Source of the DNA: Pseudomonas sp. TMP9
GTDB taxonomy: Bacteria; Pseudomonadota; Gammaproteobacteria; Pseudomonadales; Pseudomonadaceae
Reading direction: 5' to 3'
Assembly (NCBI RefSeq): GCF_037943105.1
Contig: NZ_CP149803.1
Span: 1,984,001-2,048,000, forward strand
DNA length: 64,000 bases
Within the stretch, counting starts at the first letter, position 1. Each line of letters begins with the position of its first letter. Of this stretch, positions 42,617 through 51,924 are shown in pieces. The notes below the pieces were generated by a model, which did not search any database, was not told the DNA's origin, and saw only the letters and a list, made by a program, of their open reading frames with translations. The translations under genes were made by a program, and so were the position numbers.

Positions 42617-43609
42617 ATGAGCAATCCCGCTGCGGCACAACAACCCATTCAAGACAGCCTTAAATCTGCCAAGCGCATAGCCCTTGAACGCTGGTTGCCG
42701 AACCTGTTGCTGCCGATAATTGGTGTACTGGTGTTTCTTCTGTTCTGGCAGATTGCTGCCGGCAGTATCAACACCAGCCTCGGCAAGTTCCCCGGCCCAA
42801 CACAGGTGGCCACTCAGTTCGTTGGCCTGGTTAAGGAGCACCAACGTGAACAGCTAAAGGCCGATGCGTTCTACCAGCGCCAAGAACAACGAAACGCCGA
42901 TAAGCTTGCAAAAAACCCTGAGGCCGAGGTCAGCATTCGTCCTTATACAGGCAAGCCGACCTTCTTCAAGCAGATACTCACCAGCCTGTACACCGTTATG
43001 ACAGGCTTCGTTATAGCGTCACTGGTGGCGATTCCGCTGGGGATTGTCTGCGGCCTGAGCAAGCCCATTTATAACGCGATCAACCCGTTGATCCAGATTT
43101 TTAAGCCGGTATCACCACTGGCCTGGTTACCCCTGGTGACCATGGTGGTCAGCGCTGTCTATACCAGCAGCGACCCGTTGTTCGCCAAATCCTTCGTCAC
43201 CTCTGCGGTCACGGTCGCGTTGTGCTGCTTGTGGCCTACGGTGATCAACACCACCGTCGGGGTCGCCAACCTGGACAAAGACTTGCAGAACGTAAGCCGC
43301 GTGCTGAGCCTCTCGCCGATGCGCCATGTCCGCCGGATTGTCTTACCGGCCGCTATTCCGATGATATTCACCGGTCTGCGGTTATCGCTCGCCACTGGCT
43401 GGATGGTGTTGATCGCGGCGGAAATGCTCGCGCAAAACCCAGGCCTGGGGAAGTTTATCTGGGATGAGTTTCAGAATGGCAGTTCCAACTCACTGGGTCG
43501 GATTATGGTCGCGGTGGTTGTCATCGGCCTGATCGGCTTCGTTCTCGATCGCCTTATGCTTATGCTCCAGCGCCGTGTTAGCTGGGACAAAAACGCTGAC
43601 CTGCGCTAA
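42617..43609 (+). CDS. nasE: Nitrate ABC transporter permease
   Basis: A 330-residue inner-membrane permease of the NrtB/SsuC type with about six helices. It has a charged insert, residues about 75-115 (EHQREQLKADAFYQRQEQRNADK), characteristic of nitrate permeases. The EAA-like loop is LQNVSRVLSLSPMRHVRRIVLPAAIPMIFTGLRLSLATGWM. It starts 57 bp after nasF and is followed by the ATPase after 20 bp. Confidence 0.93.
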   Translation: MSNPAAAQQPIQDSLKSAKRIALERWLPNLLLPIIGVLVFLLFWQIAAGSINTSLGKFPGPTQVATQFVGLVKEHQREQLKADAFYQRQEQRNADKLAKNPEAEVSIRPYTGKPTFFKQILTSLYTVMTGFVIASLVAIPLGIVCGLSKPIYNAINPLIQIFKPVSPLAWLPLVTMVVSAVYTSSDPLFAKSFVTSAVTVALCCLWPTVINTTVGVANLDKDLQNVSRVLSLSPMRHVRRIVLPAAIPMIFTGLRLSLATGWMVLIAAEMLAQNPGLGKFIWDEFQNGSSNSLGRIMVAVVVIGLIGFVLDRLMLMLQRRVSWDKNADLR

Positions 43610-43629
43610 GCCACACTCAGGAGCCTTAC

Positions 43630-44424
43630 ATGAACCATGCACACCTTGAACTAACCGGCGTTGGCATCAGCTTCCCCACCGACAAGGGTCTGTACTGCGC
43701 ACTGCAGAACGTAAATCTGAAAATCGACAAGGGCGAATTTGTCTCCTTGATCGGCCATTCCGGCTGCGGAAAATCTACTGTATTGAATATTGTTGCGGGC
43801 CTTCATCAGGCCACCACGGGTGGCGTGATCCTCGATGGCCGCGAAGTCAATGAACCAGGGCCGGAGCGCGCTGTGGTGTTCCAGAACCACAGCTTGCTGC
43901 CTTGGCTAACCTGCTATCAGAACGTCGAATTGGCCGTTCGCCAGGTGTTCCAGGGCAAAAAAACACGCCGTGAAATGCGTGAATGGATTGAGCACAACTT
44001 GCACCTGGTGCACATGATGCATGCCAAGGACAAACGCCCCAGCGAAATCTCCGGGGGGATGAAACAACGTATTGGCATCGCTCGCGCCCTGGCCATGCAG
44101 CCCAAAGTACTGTTGATGGACGAACCTTTCGGCGCCCTTGATGCACTGACCCGTGCCCATCTGCAGGACTCGCTGATGGAGATTCATGCCGACCTCGGTA
44201 ATACGGTGATCATGATCACCCACGATGTCGACGAAGCCGTGCTGCTGTCCGACCGCATTGTGATGATGAGCAACGGTCCGGCGGCCGGTGTTGGCGAGAT
44301 TCTTGAGGTGGCGCTGGAGCGCCCGCGTGAACGCATCGCTTTGGCCCACGATACGCGCTACCACGAGTATCGCGCTGCCGTGCTGGAGTTCCTCTACCAG
44401 AAGCAACTGCGCCCGGCCGCCTAA
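43630..44424 (+). CDS. nasD: Nitrate ABC transporter ATP-binding protein
   Basis: A 264-residue ATPase of the NrtD/SsuB class: Walker A IGHSGCGKST (41-50), VVFQNHSLLPWLTC, signature EISGGMKQRIGIARAL, Walker B VLLMDEPFGALD and switch MITHDVDEAV. It has the short length of NrtD, without the NrtA-like C-terminal domain of cyanobacterial NrtC, so regulation through that domain is absent. A 9-bp hairpin follows at 44440. Confidence 0.93.
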   Translation: MNHAHLELTGVGISFPTDKGLYCALQNVNLKIDKGEFVSLIGHSGCGKSTVLNIVAGLHQATTGGVILDGREVNEPGPERAVVFQNHSLLPWLTCYQNVELAVRQVFQGKKTRREMREWIEHNLHLVHMMHAKDKRPSEISGGMKQRIGIARALAMQPKVLLMDEPFGALDALTRAHLQDSLMEIHADLGNTVIMITHDVDEAVLLSDRIVMMSNGPAAGVGEILEVALERPRERIALAHDTRYHEYRAAVLEFLYQKQLRPAA

Positions 44425-44439
44425 ACAGCGCCAAAACTA

Positions 44440-44465
44440 CTCAGCCAGTTGCAGGCCTGGCTGAG
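44440..44465 (+). other. Hairpin after nasD
   Basis: CTCAGCCAG (44440-44448) pairs with CTGGCTGAG (44457-44465) around an 8-base loop. No T-run follows, so partial termination or 3' end protection is the more likely role. I see nothing else in 44466-44677. Confidence 0.5.
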
Positions 44466-44677
44466 CGGTAACTTTGCCTGGTAAGAACAGAGGGAGTGCC
44501 GAACAGATACAGTCAGCCCGGCAGCTGTATCGTTCCGTGCCCTAGAGGCAGCTGCAAACTCATAGGGTAAAAACACGGCGTTAATTCGCGCGCTAACTGA
44601 CATCTCGTGCCACTGTTTGGCCGCGTACAATAGCGCAACCACGTCACACGCCCCTCACGCCCGAACGAGAATCGTCC

Positions 44678-45130
44678 ATGGCCCGCCTGACCCTTGAATT
44701 TCCCGAAGACCAGTTCTGCTACGCCACCCACCTGACTGTGCGGGTGACCGATATCAATGCCGCCAACCACCTCGGCAACGATTCGATGATCTCAATGATT
44801 TCCGAAGCGCGGGCACGCTTTCTGTTTGAATTTGGCATCGAAGAAACCCAAGAAGGCGGCACTGGCATCATCGTCACCGACCTCGCTACCACTTACCGCG
44901 CGGAAGCGCATGCCCGCGATCAATTGCTGTTCGAGGTCGGCGTAATGGATTTCAACCCTTATGGCGGCGATATTACCTTTCGCATCACACGCCCCGCTGA
45001 CGGCGCGTTAGTGGCCATGGCCAAATCCGGCTTTGTTTTCTTCAACTACACACTGGGCAAGGTGGTGCAAATGCCTGCAGCCTTCAGTGAAAAATTCAAC
45101 AAGGTCAACTGGCTTAACCCGGCCCAATAA
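44678..45130 (+). CDS. Hotdog-fold thioesterase family protein
   Basis: A 150-residue cytosolic protein of the 4-hydroxybenzoyl-CoA thioesterase/FcbC-like type: VRVTDINAANHLGNDSMISMISEARARFLFEFG and a typical second half ending FVFFNYTLGKVVQMPAAF. The usual catalytic Asp is at DINAAN. It lies between the nitrate transporter and nitrite reductase genes on the same strand. The substrate is unknown, and a role in nitrate assimilation is not evident. Confidence 0.85.
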   Translation: MARLTLEFPEDQFCYATHLTVRVTDINAANHLGNDSMISMISEARARFLFEFGIEETQEGGTGIIVTDLATTYRAEAHARDQLLFEVGVMDFNPYGGDITFRITRPADGALVAMAKSGFVFFNYTLGKVVQMPAAFSEKFNKVNWLNPAQ

Positions 45131-45132
45131 AC

Positions 45133-45150
45133 GCGCACCAATGCAGCGCA
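45133..45150. promoter_or_regulatory. NtrC-like activator site upstream of nirB
   Basis: The reverse strand reads TGCGCTGCATTGGTGCGC, close to the NtrC pattern TGCACT-N4-TGGTGCA. It lies about 118 bp before the predicted start of transcription, a normal place for an enhancer of a sigma-54 promoter. Confidence 0.6.
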
Positions 45151-45232
45151 GGGCGTCTTCAAAAAGTGCATAACAGCGCGCTCATACTCGGCAACATGCG
45201 CTGTGTCCCGCTTAACTCGGCACATCACAAGT

Positions 45233-45248
45233 TGGCACAAGCCCTGCA
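45233..45248 (+). promoter_or_regulatory. Sigma-54-type promoter of nirBD-nasA-cobA
   Basis: TTGGCACAAGCCCTGCA contains TGGCAC, five bases, and CTGCA, keeping the invariant -24 GG and -12 GC. The predicted start is near 45259, upstream of a leader of about 210 bases. Confidence 0.8.
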
Positions 45249-45279
45249 TTATTAAAATTACAATTTAATAAAGCGCAGC

Positions 45280-45367
45280 CCTCAACGAAGAGGACAGCAC
45301 TTCCCGGTAGATCGGGATCTTGGACAAAGGCGTCCTCGCTAGGTAACTGGCGGGACGCTTTTTTTTT
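45280..45367 (+). promoter_or_regulatory. NasT-type leader with attenuator upstream of nirB
   Basis: P1 (45280-45293) is CCTC-AACGAA-GAGG, a hexaloop with A1 and G4. P2 (45302-45317) is TCCCG-GTAGAT-CGGGA, a hexaloop with G4. The linker is eight bases, the normal two-hexaloop arrangement of ANTAR targets. Stem 45326-45335/45353-45361 is an AAAGGCGTCC/GGACGCTTT hairpin with a long T-run, the terminator. Confidence 0.85.
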
Positions 45368-45469
45368 GGCCTGCCGTTTAGGGCAATCCTTCTTCGAGCC
45401 GTCGCGGAGCAGCCTTACACAGTGCTCTGGACACCTTCTACGCGATTTTTTATTCAGGAGATAGCCAGC

Positions 45470-47938
45470 ATGCAAAAGCTCAAGCTGGTAATGGTCGGCA
45501 ACGGTATGGCGGGTGTACGCACCCTAGAAGAGCTGCTCAAGCTCGCCCCAGATCTCTATGACATTACGGTGTTCGGTGCCGAACCGCACCCGAACTACAA
45601 CCGCATCCTGCTTTCCCCTGTGTTGGCCGGCGAGCAAACCTTTGAGGAAATCGTGCTCAACGATCTCAACTGGTATGCCGAAAACAACATCCAGTTGATG
45701 CTCAACCGTAAGGTGGTCAGCATCGACCGCAAGAAGCGCCTGGTCATTGCGGATGACGGCACATCGGCCGAATACGACCGCCTGCTTATCGCCACCGGCT
45801 CCAACCCGTTTATCCTGCCAATTCCAGGCAAAGACCTGGTCGGGGTGATCGGTTACCGCGACATCGCCGATACCCAGATGATGATGGAAACTGCCAAGAC
45901 CCATAAGCATGCGGTAGTCATCGGCGGCGGCCTGCTGGGCCTGGAAGCGGCTAACGGCCTTAAGTTGCGCGGCATGGATGTCACCGTAGTGCACCTCGGC
46001 GATTGGTTGATGGAGCGCCAACTCGACGCCACCGCCGGACGCTTGCTGCAGCAATCGCTGGAAGACCGTGGCCTGAAGTTCCTTCTGCCCAAGCTCACCG
46101 CCGAACTATTGGACAACGGCGAAGGCCGGGTCTGCGCGGTGAAGTTTAAAGACGGTGACGTCATCCCCGCTGACCTGGTGGTGATGGCCGCTGGTATCCG
46201 CCCCAACAGTGATTTGGCGGAACAATCCGGGATCGCCTGCAACCGCGGCATCCTGGTCAACGACACCCTGCAAACCTTCGATCCACGGGTCTACGCCATC
46301 GGCGAATGCGCCAGCCACCGTGGTATCGCCTACGGCCTAGTGGCACCGCTGTTCGAGCAGGCCAAGGTTTGCGCCAATCACCTCGCCCAACTCGGCTTCG
46401 CCCGCTATCAGGGCTCGGTCACCTCGACCAAACTCAAAGTCACTGGCATCGACCTGTTCTCCGCCGGTGAATTTATGGGCGCCGAAGGCACCGAAACCAT
46501 CACCCTTTCTGATCCCATCGGCGGCGTCTACAAGAAGCTGGTGATCAAGGACGACGTCCTGGTTGGTGCCTGCCTCTATGGCGACACCGCCGACGGCGGT
46601 TGGTACTTCCGTCAGATCCGCGAAAACCACAACGTCAGCGAGATTCGCGATCACCTGATGTTTGGTGCGGCCGGCATCGGCGAAAACGCCATTGGCGACA
46701 CCGGCCATCAAGGCCAGAACAAGGCCATGTCAATGCCCGATGACATGGAAGTGTGCGGCTGCAACGGTGTGTGTAAAGGCACTATCGTCAAAGCCATTCA
46801 GCAACACGGGCTGTTCTCGGTCGATGATGTCAAAAAGCAGACCAAGGCCGCCAGCTCCTGCGGCTCCTGCGCTGGCCTGGTTGAGCAAATCCTGATCAAT
46901 ACCGTCGGCGGCGCTGCGGACGTGAAGCCCAAGAGCGAAAAAGCCATCTGCGGCTGTAGCGACCTCAACCATGGTCAGATCCGCAAGGCGATCCGTGAAC
47001 AGCACCTGATCAGCATCCCGGCAACCATGACCTTCCTCAACTGGAGCACGCCGAACGGCTGCGCCACCTGCCGCCCGGCGCTGAACTACTACCTGATCTC
47101 CACTTGGCCAGGCGAGGCCAAGGACGACCCGCAGTCTCGCTTTATCAACGAGCGCGCCCACGCCAATATCCAGAAAGACGGCACCTATTCGGTGATACCG
47201 CGCATGTGGGGCGGCGTCACCAACGCCTCGGAGCTACGCCGCATCGCCGATGTCGCCGACAAATACAACGTGCCCATGGTCAAGGTTACCGGCGGTCAAC
47301 GTATCGACCTGCTAGGCATTAAGAAGGAGGACCTGCCCGGCGTCTGGAAGGACCTCGACATGCCGTCCGGCCACGCCTACGGCAAATCCATCCGCACCGT
47401 GAAGACCTGCGTCGGCAGCGAATTCTGCCGTTTTGGTACGCAAAACTCGACGCAGATGGGCATCGACCTTGAGCACGCACTGTTCAATATGTGGTCGCCG
47501 CACAAGGTCAAGTTGGCGGTCTCCGGTTGCCCGCGTAACTGCGCCGAATCTGGCATCAAAGACGTCGGCATCATTGGCGTCGACTCCGGCTGGGAGCTTT
47601 ATATCGGCGGCAACGGCGGAATCAAGACCGAGGCCGGCGAGTTCTTCGTCAAGGTTAAGACCGCCGAAGACGTCATGGAATACAGCCTGGCCTTCCTCCA
47701 GCTCTACCGCGAAGAAGCCTTCTACCTTGAGCGCACCGTGCACTACATGCAGCGCGTGGGTATGGAACATATCAAGAAAGGCGTGCTGGAGAACGCCGAG
47801 CAGCGCAAGGCCTTGCATGAGCGCCTGCTGTTCTCGCTGTCGTTCGAGCAGGACCCTTGGAAGGAACAGCTGGCCAAACCGCAGCTGAAGAAAGAATTCG
47901 ACCGCATCGCATTGCTGGAACTGGAGACGCACGCATGA
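45470..47938 (+). CDS. nirB: Assimilatory nitrite reductase large subunit
   Basis: An 822-residue NAD(P)H nitrite reductase reducing nitrite to ammonium. The order is an FAD/NAD domain (from MVGNGMAGVRTLEELL), two BFD-type [2Fe-2S] domains (CGCNGVCKGTIVKA...CGSCAGLV near 430-475, and CGCSDLNHGQIRKAI with CATCRPA), then the sulfite/nitrite reductase ferredoxin-like and catalytic halves. Siroheme/[4Fe-4S] cysteines are in CVGSEFCRFG and SGCPRNCAES. GGAG precedes the ATG by eight bases. It overlaps nirD (ATGA). Confidence 0.96.
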   Translation: MQKLKLVMVGNGMAGVRTLEELLKLAPDLYDITVFGAEPHPNYNRILLSPVLAGEQTFEEIVLNDLNWYAENNIQLMLNRKVVSIDRKKRLVIADDGTSAEYDRLLIATGSNPFILPIPGKDLVGVIGYRDIADTQMMMETAKTHKHAVVIGGGLLGLEAANGLKLRGMDVTVVHLGDWLMERQLDATAGRLLQQSLEDRGLKFLLPKLTAELLDNGEGRVCAVKFKDGDVIPADLVVMAAGIRPNSDLAEQSGIACNRGILVNDTLQTFDPRVYAIGECASHRGIAYGLVAPLFEQAKVCANHLAQLGFARYQGSVTSTKLKVTGIDLFSAGEFMGAEGTETITLSDPIGGVYKKLVIKDDVLVGACLYGDTADGGWYFRQIRENHNVSEIRDHLMFGAAGIGENAIGDTGHQGQNKAMSMPDDMEVCGCNGVCKGTIVKAIQQHGLFSVDDVKKQTKAASSCGSCAGLVEQILINTVGGAADVKPKSEKAICGCSDLNHGQIRKAIREQHLISIPATMTFLNWSTPNGCATCRPALNYYLISTWPGEAKDDPQSRFINERAHANIQKDGTYSVIPRMWGGVTNASELRRIADVADKYNVPMVKVTGGQRIDLLGIKKEDLPGVWKDLDMPSGHAYGKSIRTVKTCVGSEFCRFGTQNSTQMGIDLEHALFNMWSPHKVKLAVSGCPRNCAESGIKDVGIIGVDSGWELYIGGNGGIKTEAGEFFVKVKTAEDVMEYSLAFLQLYREEAFYLERTVHYMQRVGMEHIKKGVLENAEQRKALHERLLFSLSFEQDPWKEQLAKPQLKKEFDRIALLELETHA

Positions 47939-48270
47939 ACTGGCTGGATATCTGCGACCTGAATGAAATCAACCCGCTGGGTGCCCGCATCGTCGCCGGG
48001 CCCAAAGGCGATATCGCCATCTTTCGCACTGCCGACGACCAGGTCTTCGCCCTCGACGATCGCTGCCCGCACAAGGGTGGTCCGCTGTCCCAGGGTCTGA
48101 TCTACGGCAAGCGGGTGGCTTGCCCGCTGCACAACTGGCAAATCGAGCTGGCCAGCGGCGAAGTCGTGGCCCCGGACCAGGGCTGCGCCCACCGGCACGA
48201 GGCTAAGGTGGAAAACGGCCGCGTACTGCTGGCCCTGCTGAACACGGCCGCTACAGCCGCTTGCGCCTGA
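47935..48270 (+). CDS. nirD: Nitrite reductase small subunit with intact Rieske ligands
   Basis: A 111-residue partner of NirB with a Rieske-like fold. Both pairs of cluster ligands are present: CPH in DDRCPHKGG and CPLH in VACPLHNW. Many NirD proteins, such as that of E. coli, are described as lacking the [2Fe-2S] ligands, so this one may carry a cluster. Its start overlaps the nirB stop. Confidence 0.93.
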   Translation: MNWLDICDLNEINPLGARIVAGPKGDIAIFRTADDQVFALDDRCPHKGGPLSQGLIYGKRVACPLHNWQIELASGEVVAPDQGCAHRHEAKVENGRVLLALLNTAATAACA

Positions 48271-48303
48271 CGCCCGCCCTCTGCCATCTGGGAATCACAC
48301 GCC

Positions 48304-51033
48304 ATGTCTGTAACCGCTGAGATCCGCATCACCGCCTCGACCTGCTGCTACTGCGGCGTCGGCTGCGGCGTGCTGATCGAACACGACGGCGAGACGATCA
48401 CCGACGTCAAGGGTGATCCGGATCACCCGGCCAACTTTGGCAAGCTGTGCAGTAAAGGCGCGATATTGCACCTGACCGGCGATCTCGATGCTCGCGGCCA
48501 GTACCCCGAACTGCGTCTGGGCAAGGGCTTGGCCCGAGCGCGCACGGGCTGGGACAACGCCTTGGATCATGCGGCTAATGTGTTCACTGAGACCATCCGC
48601 GAACACGGCCCGGACAGCGTGGCGTTCTATATCTCGGGCCAGCTGTTGACCGAAGATTATTACGCGTTCAACAAGCTGGCTCGCGCCCTGGTCGGTACCA
48701 ACAATATCGACAGCAACTCGCGCCTGTGCATGAGTTCGGCAGTCGTTGGCTACAAGCGCAGCCTTGGGGCCGACGCACCGCCCTGCAACTATGAGGACAT
48801 CGAACAAAGCGACTGCGTGCTGATCGCAGGCTCCAACATGGCCTTTGCCCACCCGGTATTGTTCCGCCGCCTGGAAGAAGCCAAGGCCAAGCGCCCGCAG
48901 ATGAAGGTCATCGTGATCGATCCACGGCGTACCGACACCTGCGACCTGGCCGACCTGCACGTGGCGATCCTGCCGGGCAGCGACGTCGCGTTGTTCCATG
49001 GCATCCTGCATATCCTGCTGTGGGAAGGCTGGATCGACCGCGCCTATATAGAGGCGCACACTGAGGGTTTCGATGCTCTAAAAACCTTGGTGCGCGATTA
49101 CAACCCACAGATGGTCAGCGAACTGTGCGGCATCAGCCAGGAAACCTTGCAGGTTTGCGCGCAGATGATCGGCAGCGCACCGAGCTTTCTTTCGCTGTGG
49201 TGCATGGGCCTCAACCAGTCGAGCAGCGGCAGCGCCAAGAACAGCGCGCTGATCAACCTGCACCTGGCCACCGGACAGATTGGCAAGCCTGGCGCCGGGC
49301 CCTTCTCCCTAACCGGCCAGCCGAACGCCATGGGCGGTCGCGAAACCGGCAGCCTGTCTAACCTGCTGCCGGGCCATCGCGATGCCGCCGACCCTTTGCA
49401 TCGCGCCGAAGTCGCGCAGTACTGGGGCGTCGACGCCCTGCCGGAGACCAGCGGATTAACCGCCATCGAACTGTTCGACGCGGTACACGCTGGCAAGATC
49501 AAAGCCCTGTGGATCGCCTGTACCAACCCGGCGCAATCGCTGCCCGACCAGAATAAAGTGCACGAAGCCCTCGCCACCTGCCCATTCGTGGTGGTGCAGG
49601 AAGCCTTCTTCACCACCGAGACCTGCCACTACGCTGACCTGCTGCTGCCCGCGGCCAGCTGGGGCGAAAAGGAAGGTACGGTGACCAACTCCGAGCGTCG
49701 CGTCAGCCATGTACGCCGCGCCGTGTCCGCGCCTTTTGAGGCACGGCCAGACTGGGCGATCACCACAGATTTCGCCCGCCGTTTAGAAAAACTGCTCCGC
49801 CCCGGCCTGCCCAGCCTGTTCGACTTCGCCAGTCCCAGTGCACTGTTCGAAGAATACAAACACCTGACCACCCATCGCGATCTCGACCTCTCGGGGCTGA
49901 GCTACGCGCTGCTTGATAACCAAGGCCCGCAGCAATGGCCGTTCCCGGCCGGCGCTACTGAAGGAACGGCGCGCTTGTATAGCGATGGCCAATTTCCAAC
50001 CCCAAGCGGACGCGCGCAGTTTCATGCCGACCCTTATCGCGCGCCCAAGGAAAAACGCGATACGCGCTACTCGCTGACCCTCAATACCGGCCGACTGCGT
50101 GACCAGTGGCATGGCATGAGCCGCACCGGCTCGGCTGCCCGGTTGTTCGGCCACGCGCCGGAAGCCCTACTGAGCATGCACCCCGACGAACTGCGTCGGC
50201 GTCGTCTGCTCAATGGCGAGCTGGTCAAGGTACGCAGCAGGCGTGGCAGCCTGATCGTGCCGGTGCAGGCCGATGACTCGGTACGCTCCGGCCAGGCCTA
50301 CCTGCCGATGCATTGGGGCAATCGTTTTCTTAAAGGCTTGGGCACCAATGTGCTGACCCAACCGGAATTCGATCCACTGTCAAAGCAACCAGAGCTCAAA
50401 CATGCTGGCGTCGAAGTGGAAAAAGTCGAGCTGCCATGGACGTTCTTCGCTCTGGTCGAGGGCGAGGTGCAAGCACGCTTCCAGGCCCTGCGTCCGCTGT
50501 TCGAAGACTTCGCCTATGCCAACCTGACGTTAACCGGACGTGAACGCCCCGCTCTGCTGATTCGCGCCGCTTGCGCCGTGGCGCCTGAGGCGGAACTACT
50601 CGCGCAGATTGATCGCCTGCTCGGCCTGCATGAGGGCCCGGTACTGGCCTATGACGACCCGCGCAAAGCGGTGGGTAAGCGCGTGCGCATCGAAGATGGA
50701 CGCATCACCGCCATCCGCTTGGCCGGCGAAACCGCTGCGCGCAATTGGCTCAAAGGCCTGTGGGAGACCGGTAGCGCGGATGCTGATTTACGCCGCTGGT
50801 TGCTCGCGCCTGTGTCGACACCACCTGGCGCGGTTTACAGCACAGGCTCCAGCAAAACCCTGTGCAACTGCCTGAACGTCAGTGAAGACGCTGTGTGCGC
50901 AGGCATTGCTCAGGGCCTGGACCTAACTGCTCTCAAGCAAGAACTCAAATGCGGCACCCGCTGCGGCTCCTGTGTACCGGAAATAAAACGACTGCTGGTC
51001 GCGCACGTGGCGTCCACCGCAACAACTGCCTGA
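48304..51033 (+). CDS. nasA: Assimilatory nitrate reductase catalytic subunit
   Basis: A 909-residue molybdenum enzyme reducing nitrate to nitrite in the cytosol. The N-terminal [4Fe-4S] ligands are CCYCGVGCGVL and GKLCSKG, and the bis-MGD domain covers most of the chain (including NIDSNSRLCMSSAVVG, with the presumed Mo-Cys). A C-terminal BFD-type [2Fe-2S] domain is seen at about 840-900 (TLCNCLNVSEDAVCAG and CGTRCGSCVPEI). That added domain supports electron entry from NirB-like or ferredoxin donors. No separate NasB is encoded here. It lies 33 bp after nirD. Confidence 0.96.
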   Translation: MSVTAEIRITASTCCYCGVGCGVLIEHDGETITDVKGDPDHPANFGKLCSKGAILHLTGDLDARGQYPELRLGKGLARARTGWDNALDHAANVFTETIREHGPDSVAFYISGQLLTEDYYAFNKLARALVGTNNIDSNSRLCMSSAVVGYKRSLGADAPPCNYEDIEQSDCVLIAGSNMAFAHPVLFRRLEEAKAKRPQMKVIVIDPRRTDTCDLADLHVAILPGSDVALFHGILHILLWEGWIDRAYIEAHTEGFDALKTLVRDYNPQMVSELCGISQETLQVCAQMIGSAPSFLSLWCMGLNQSSSGSAKNSALINLHLATGQIGKPGAGPFSLTGQPNAMGGRETGSLSNLLPGHRDAADPLHRAEVAQYWGVDALPETSGLTAIELFDAVHAGKIKALWIACTNPAQSLPDQNKVHEALATCPFVVVQEAFFTTETCHYADLLLPAASWGEKEGTVTNSERRVSHVRRAVSAPFEARPDWAITTDFARRLEKLLRPGLPSLFDFASPSALFEEYKHLTTHRDLDLSGLSYALLDNQGPQQWPFPAGATEGTARLYSDGQFPTPSGRAQFHADPYRAPKEKRDTRYSLTLNTGRLRDQWHGMSRTGSAARLFGHAPEALLSMHPDELRRRRLLNGELVKVRSRRGSLIVPVQADDSVRSGQAYLPMHWGNRFLKGLGTNVLTQPEFDPLSKQPELKHAGVEVEKVELPWTFFALVEGEVQARFQALRPLFEDFAYANLTLTGRERPALLIRAACAVAPEAELLAQIDRLLGLHEGPVLAYDDPRKAVGKRVRIEDGRITAIRLAGETAARNWLKGLWETGSADADLRRWLLAPVSTPPGAVYSTGSSKTLCNCLNVSEDAVCAGIAQGLDLTALKQELKCGTRCGSCVPEIKRLLVAHVASTATTA

Positions 51034-51043
51034 GGAGATCAGA

Positions 51044-51781
51044 ATGAGCGCAAAAGTGTGGCTGGTAGGCGCAGGTCCAGGTGACCCCGATCTGCTGACG
51101 CTAAAGGCAGTAAAGGCCCTGCATCAGGCCGACATCGTCATGATTGATGACTTGGTTAATCCCGCAGTGCTGGAGCACTGCCCTAACGCTCGGATCATGC
51201 CAGTCGGCAAGCGCGGCGGTTGCCGCTCCACCCCACAGGCATTTATTCATCGTCTGATGCTGCGTTATGCACGACAGGGAAAATGCGTAGTACGCCTAAA
51301 AGGCGGCGACCCCTGCATCTTCGGACGTGGCAGTGAAGAAGCCGACTGGCTGAGTGAACACGGCATCGACGTGGAAATGGTCAACGGCATCACCGCAGGC
51401 CTGGCAGGTGCTACCAATTGTGGAATTCCCCTGACCCTACGTGGGGTTGCCCGCGGCGTCACGTTGGTGACCGCGCACACTCAGGACGACAGCAGCCTGA
51501 ACTGGTCAGCCCTGGCCCAGAGCGGCACCACCTTGGTGGTCTATATGGGCGTGGCCAAGCTACCGGAAATTCGCGAAAACCTGCTGGCCGGCGGTATGCG
51601 CGCCGACATGCCAGTGGCCATGATCGAAAACGCCTCGCTACCCGAGCAGCGCGAATGCCGCAGCAGCTTGGCGGCTATGCAACAAGCCGCGCAGGATTTT
51701 CAATTGAAAAGCCCGGCTATTCTGGTAATTGGTGAAGTCGCCGCCCACGTTGACATGCAACTTGCGGCCGTTGGTACCTAA
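51044..51781 (+). CDS. cobA: Uroporphyrinogen-III C-methyltransferase
   Basis: A 245-residue SAM-dependent enzyme that makes precorrin-2, the branch point to siroheme and cobalamin. Features are VWLVGAGPGDPDLLTLKA, DDLVNPAVLEHCP, VVRLKGGDPCIFGRGSEE and TLVVYMGVAKLPEI. Its place after nirB and nasA explains it: NirB needs siroheme. It starts 10 bp after nasA with GGAG before the ATG. Confidence 0.95.
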   Translation: MSAKVWLVGAGPGDPDLLTLKAVKALHQADIVMIDDLVNPAVLEHCPNARIMPVGKRGGCRSTPQAFIHRLMLRYARQGKCVVRLKGGDPCIFGRGSEEADWLSEHGIDVEMVNGITAGLAGATNCGIPLTLRGVARGVTLVTAHTQDDSSLNWSALAQSGTTLVVYMGVAKLPEIRENLLAGGMRADMPVAMIENASLPEQRECRSSLAAMQQAAQDFQLKSPAILVIGEVAAHVDMQLAAVGT

Positions 51782-51880
51782 CGCAGTTGCTTAGCCCGCA
51801 GGCGGTAATCCTCCGCAAAAGGCCCATCAACTGACGACTGTTAAACGGCGCCGCGCAATTAGAGTCGTAAATAACACGCA

Positions 51881-51910
51881 TAAAAAACCCGGCCGGAGCC
51901 GGGTTTTTTA
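51881..51910. terminator. Bidirectional terminator between cobA and oprF
   Basis: AAAAAACCCGGC and GCCGGGTTTTTT form a 12-bp stem around CGGA; A/T runs flank both sides. Confidence 0.93.
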
Positions 51911-51924
51911 TACAGCCAGATCGC

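Noticed and set aside
41693..42844. 383-codon frame antisense to nasF and the start of nasE
   Set aside because: It is a shadow of two well-supported genes with no recognisable domain. It crosses a gene boundary.
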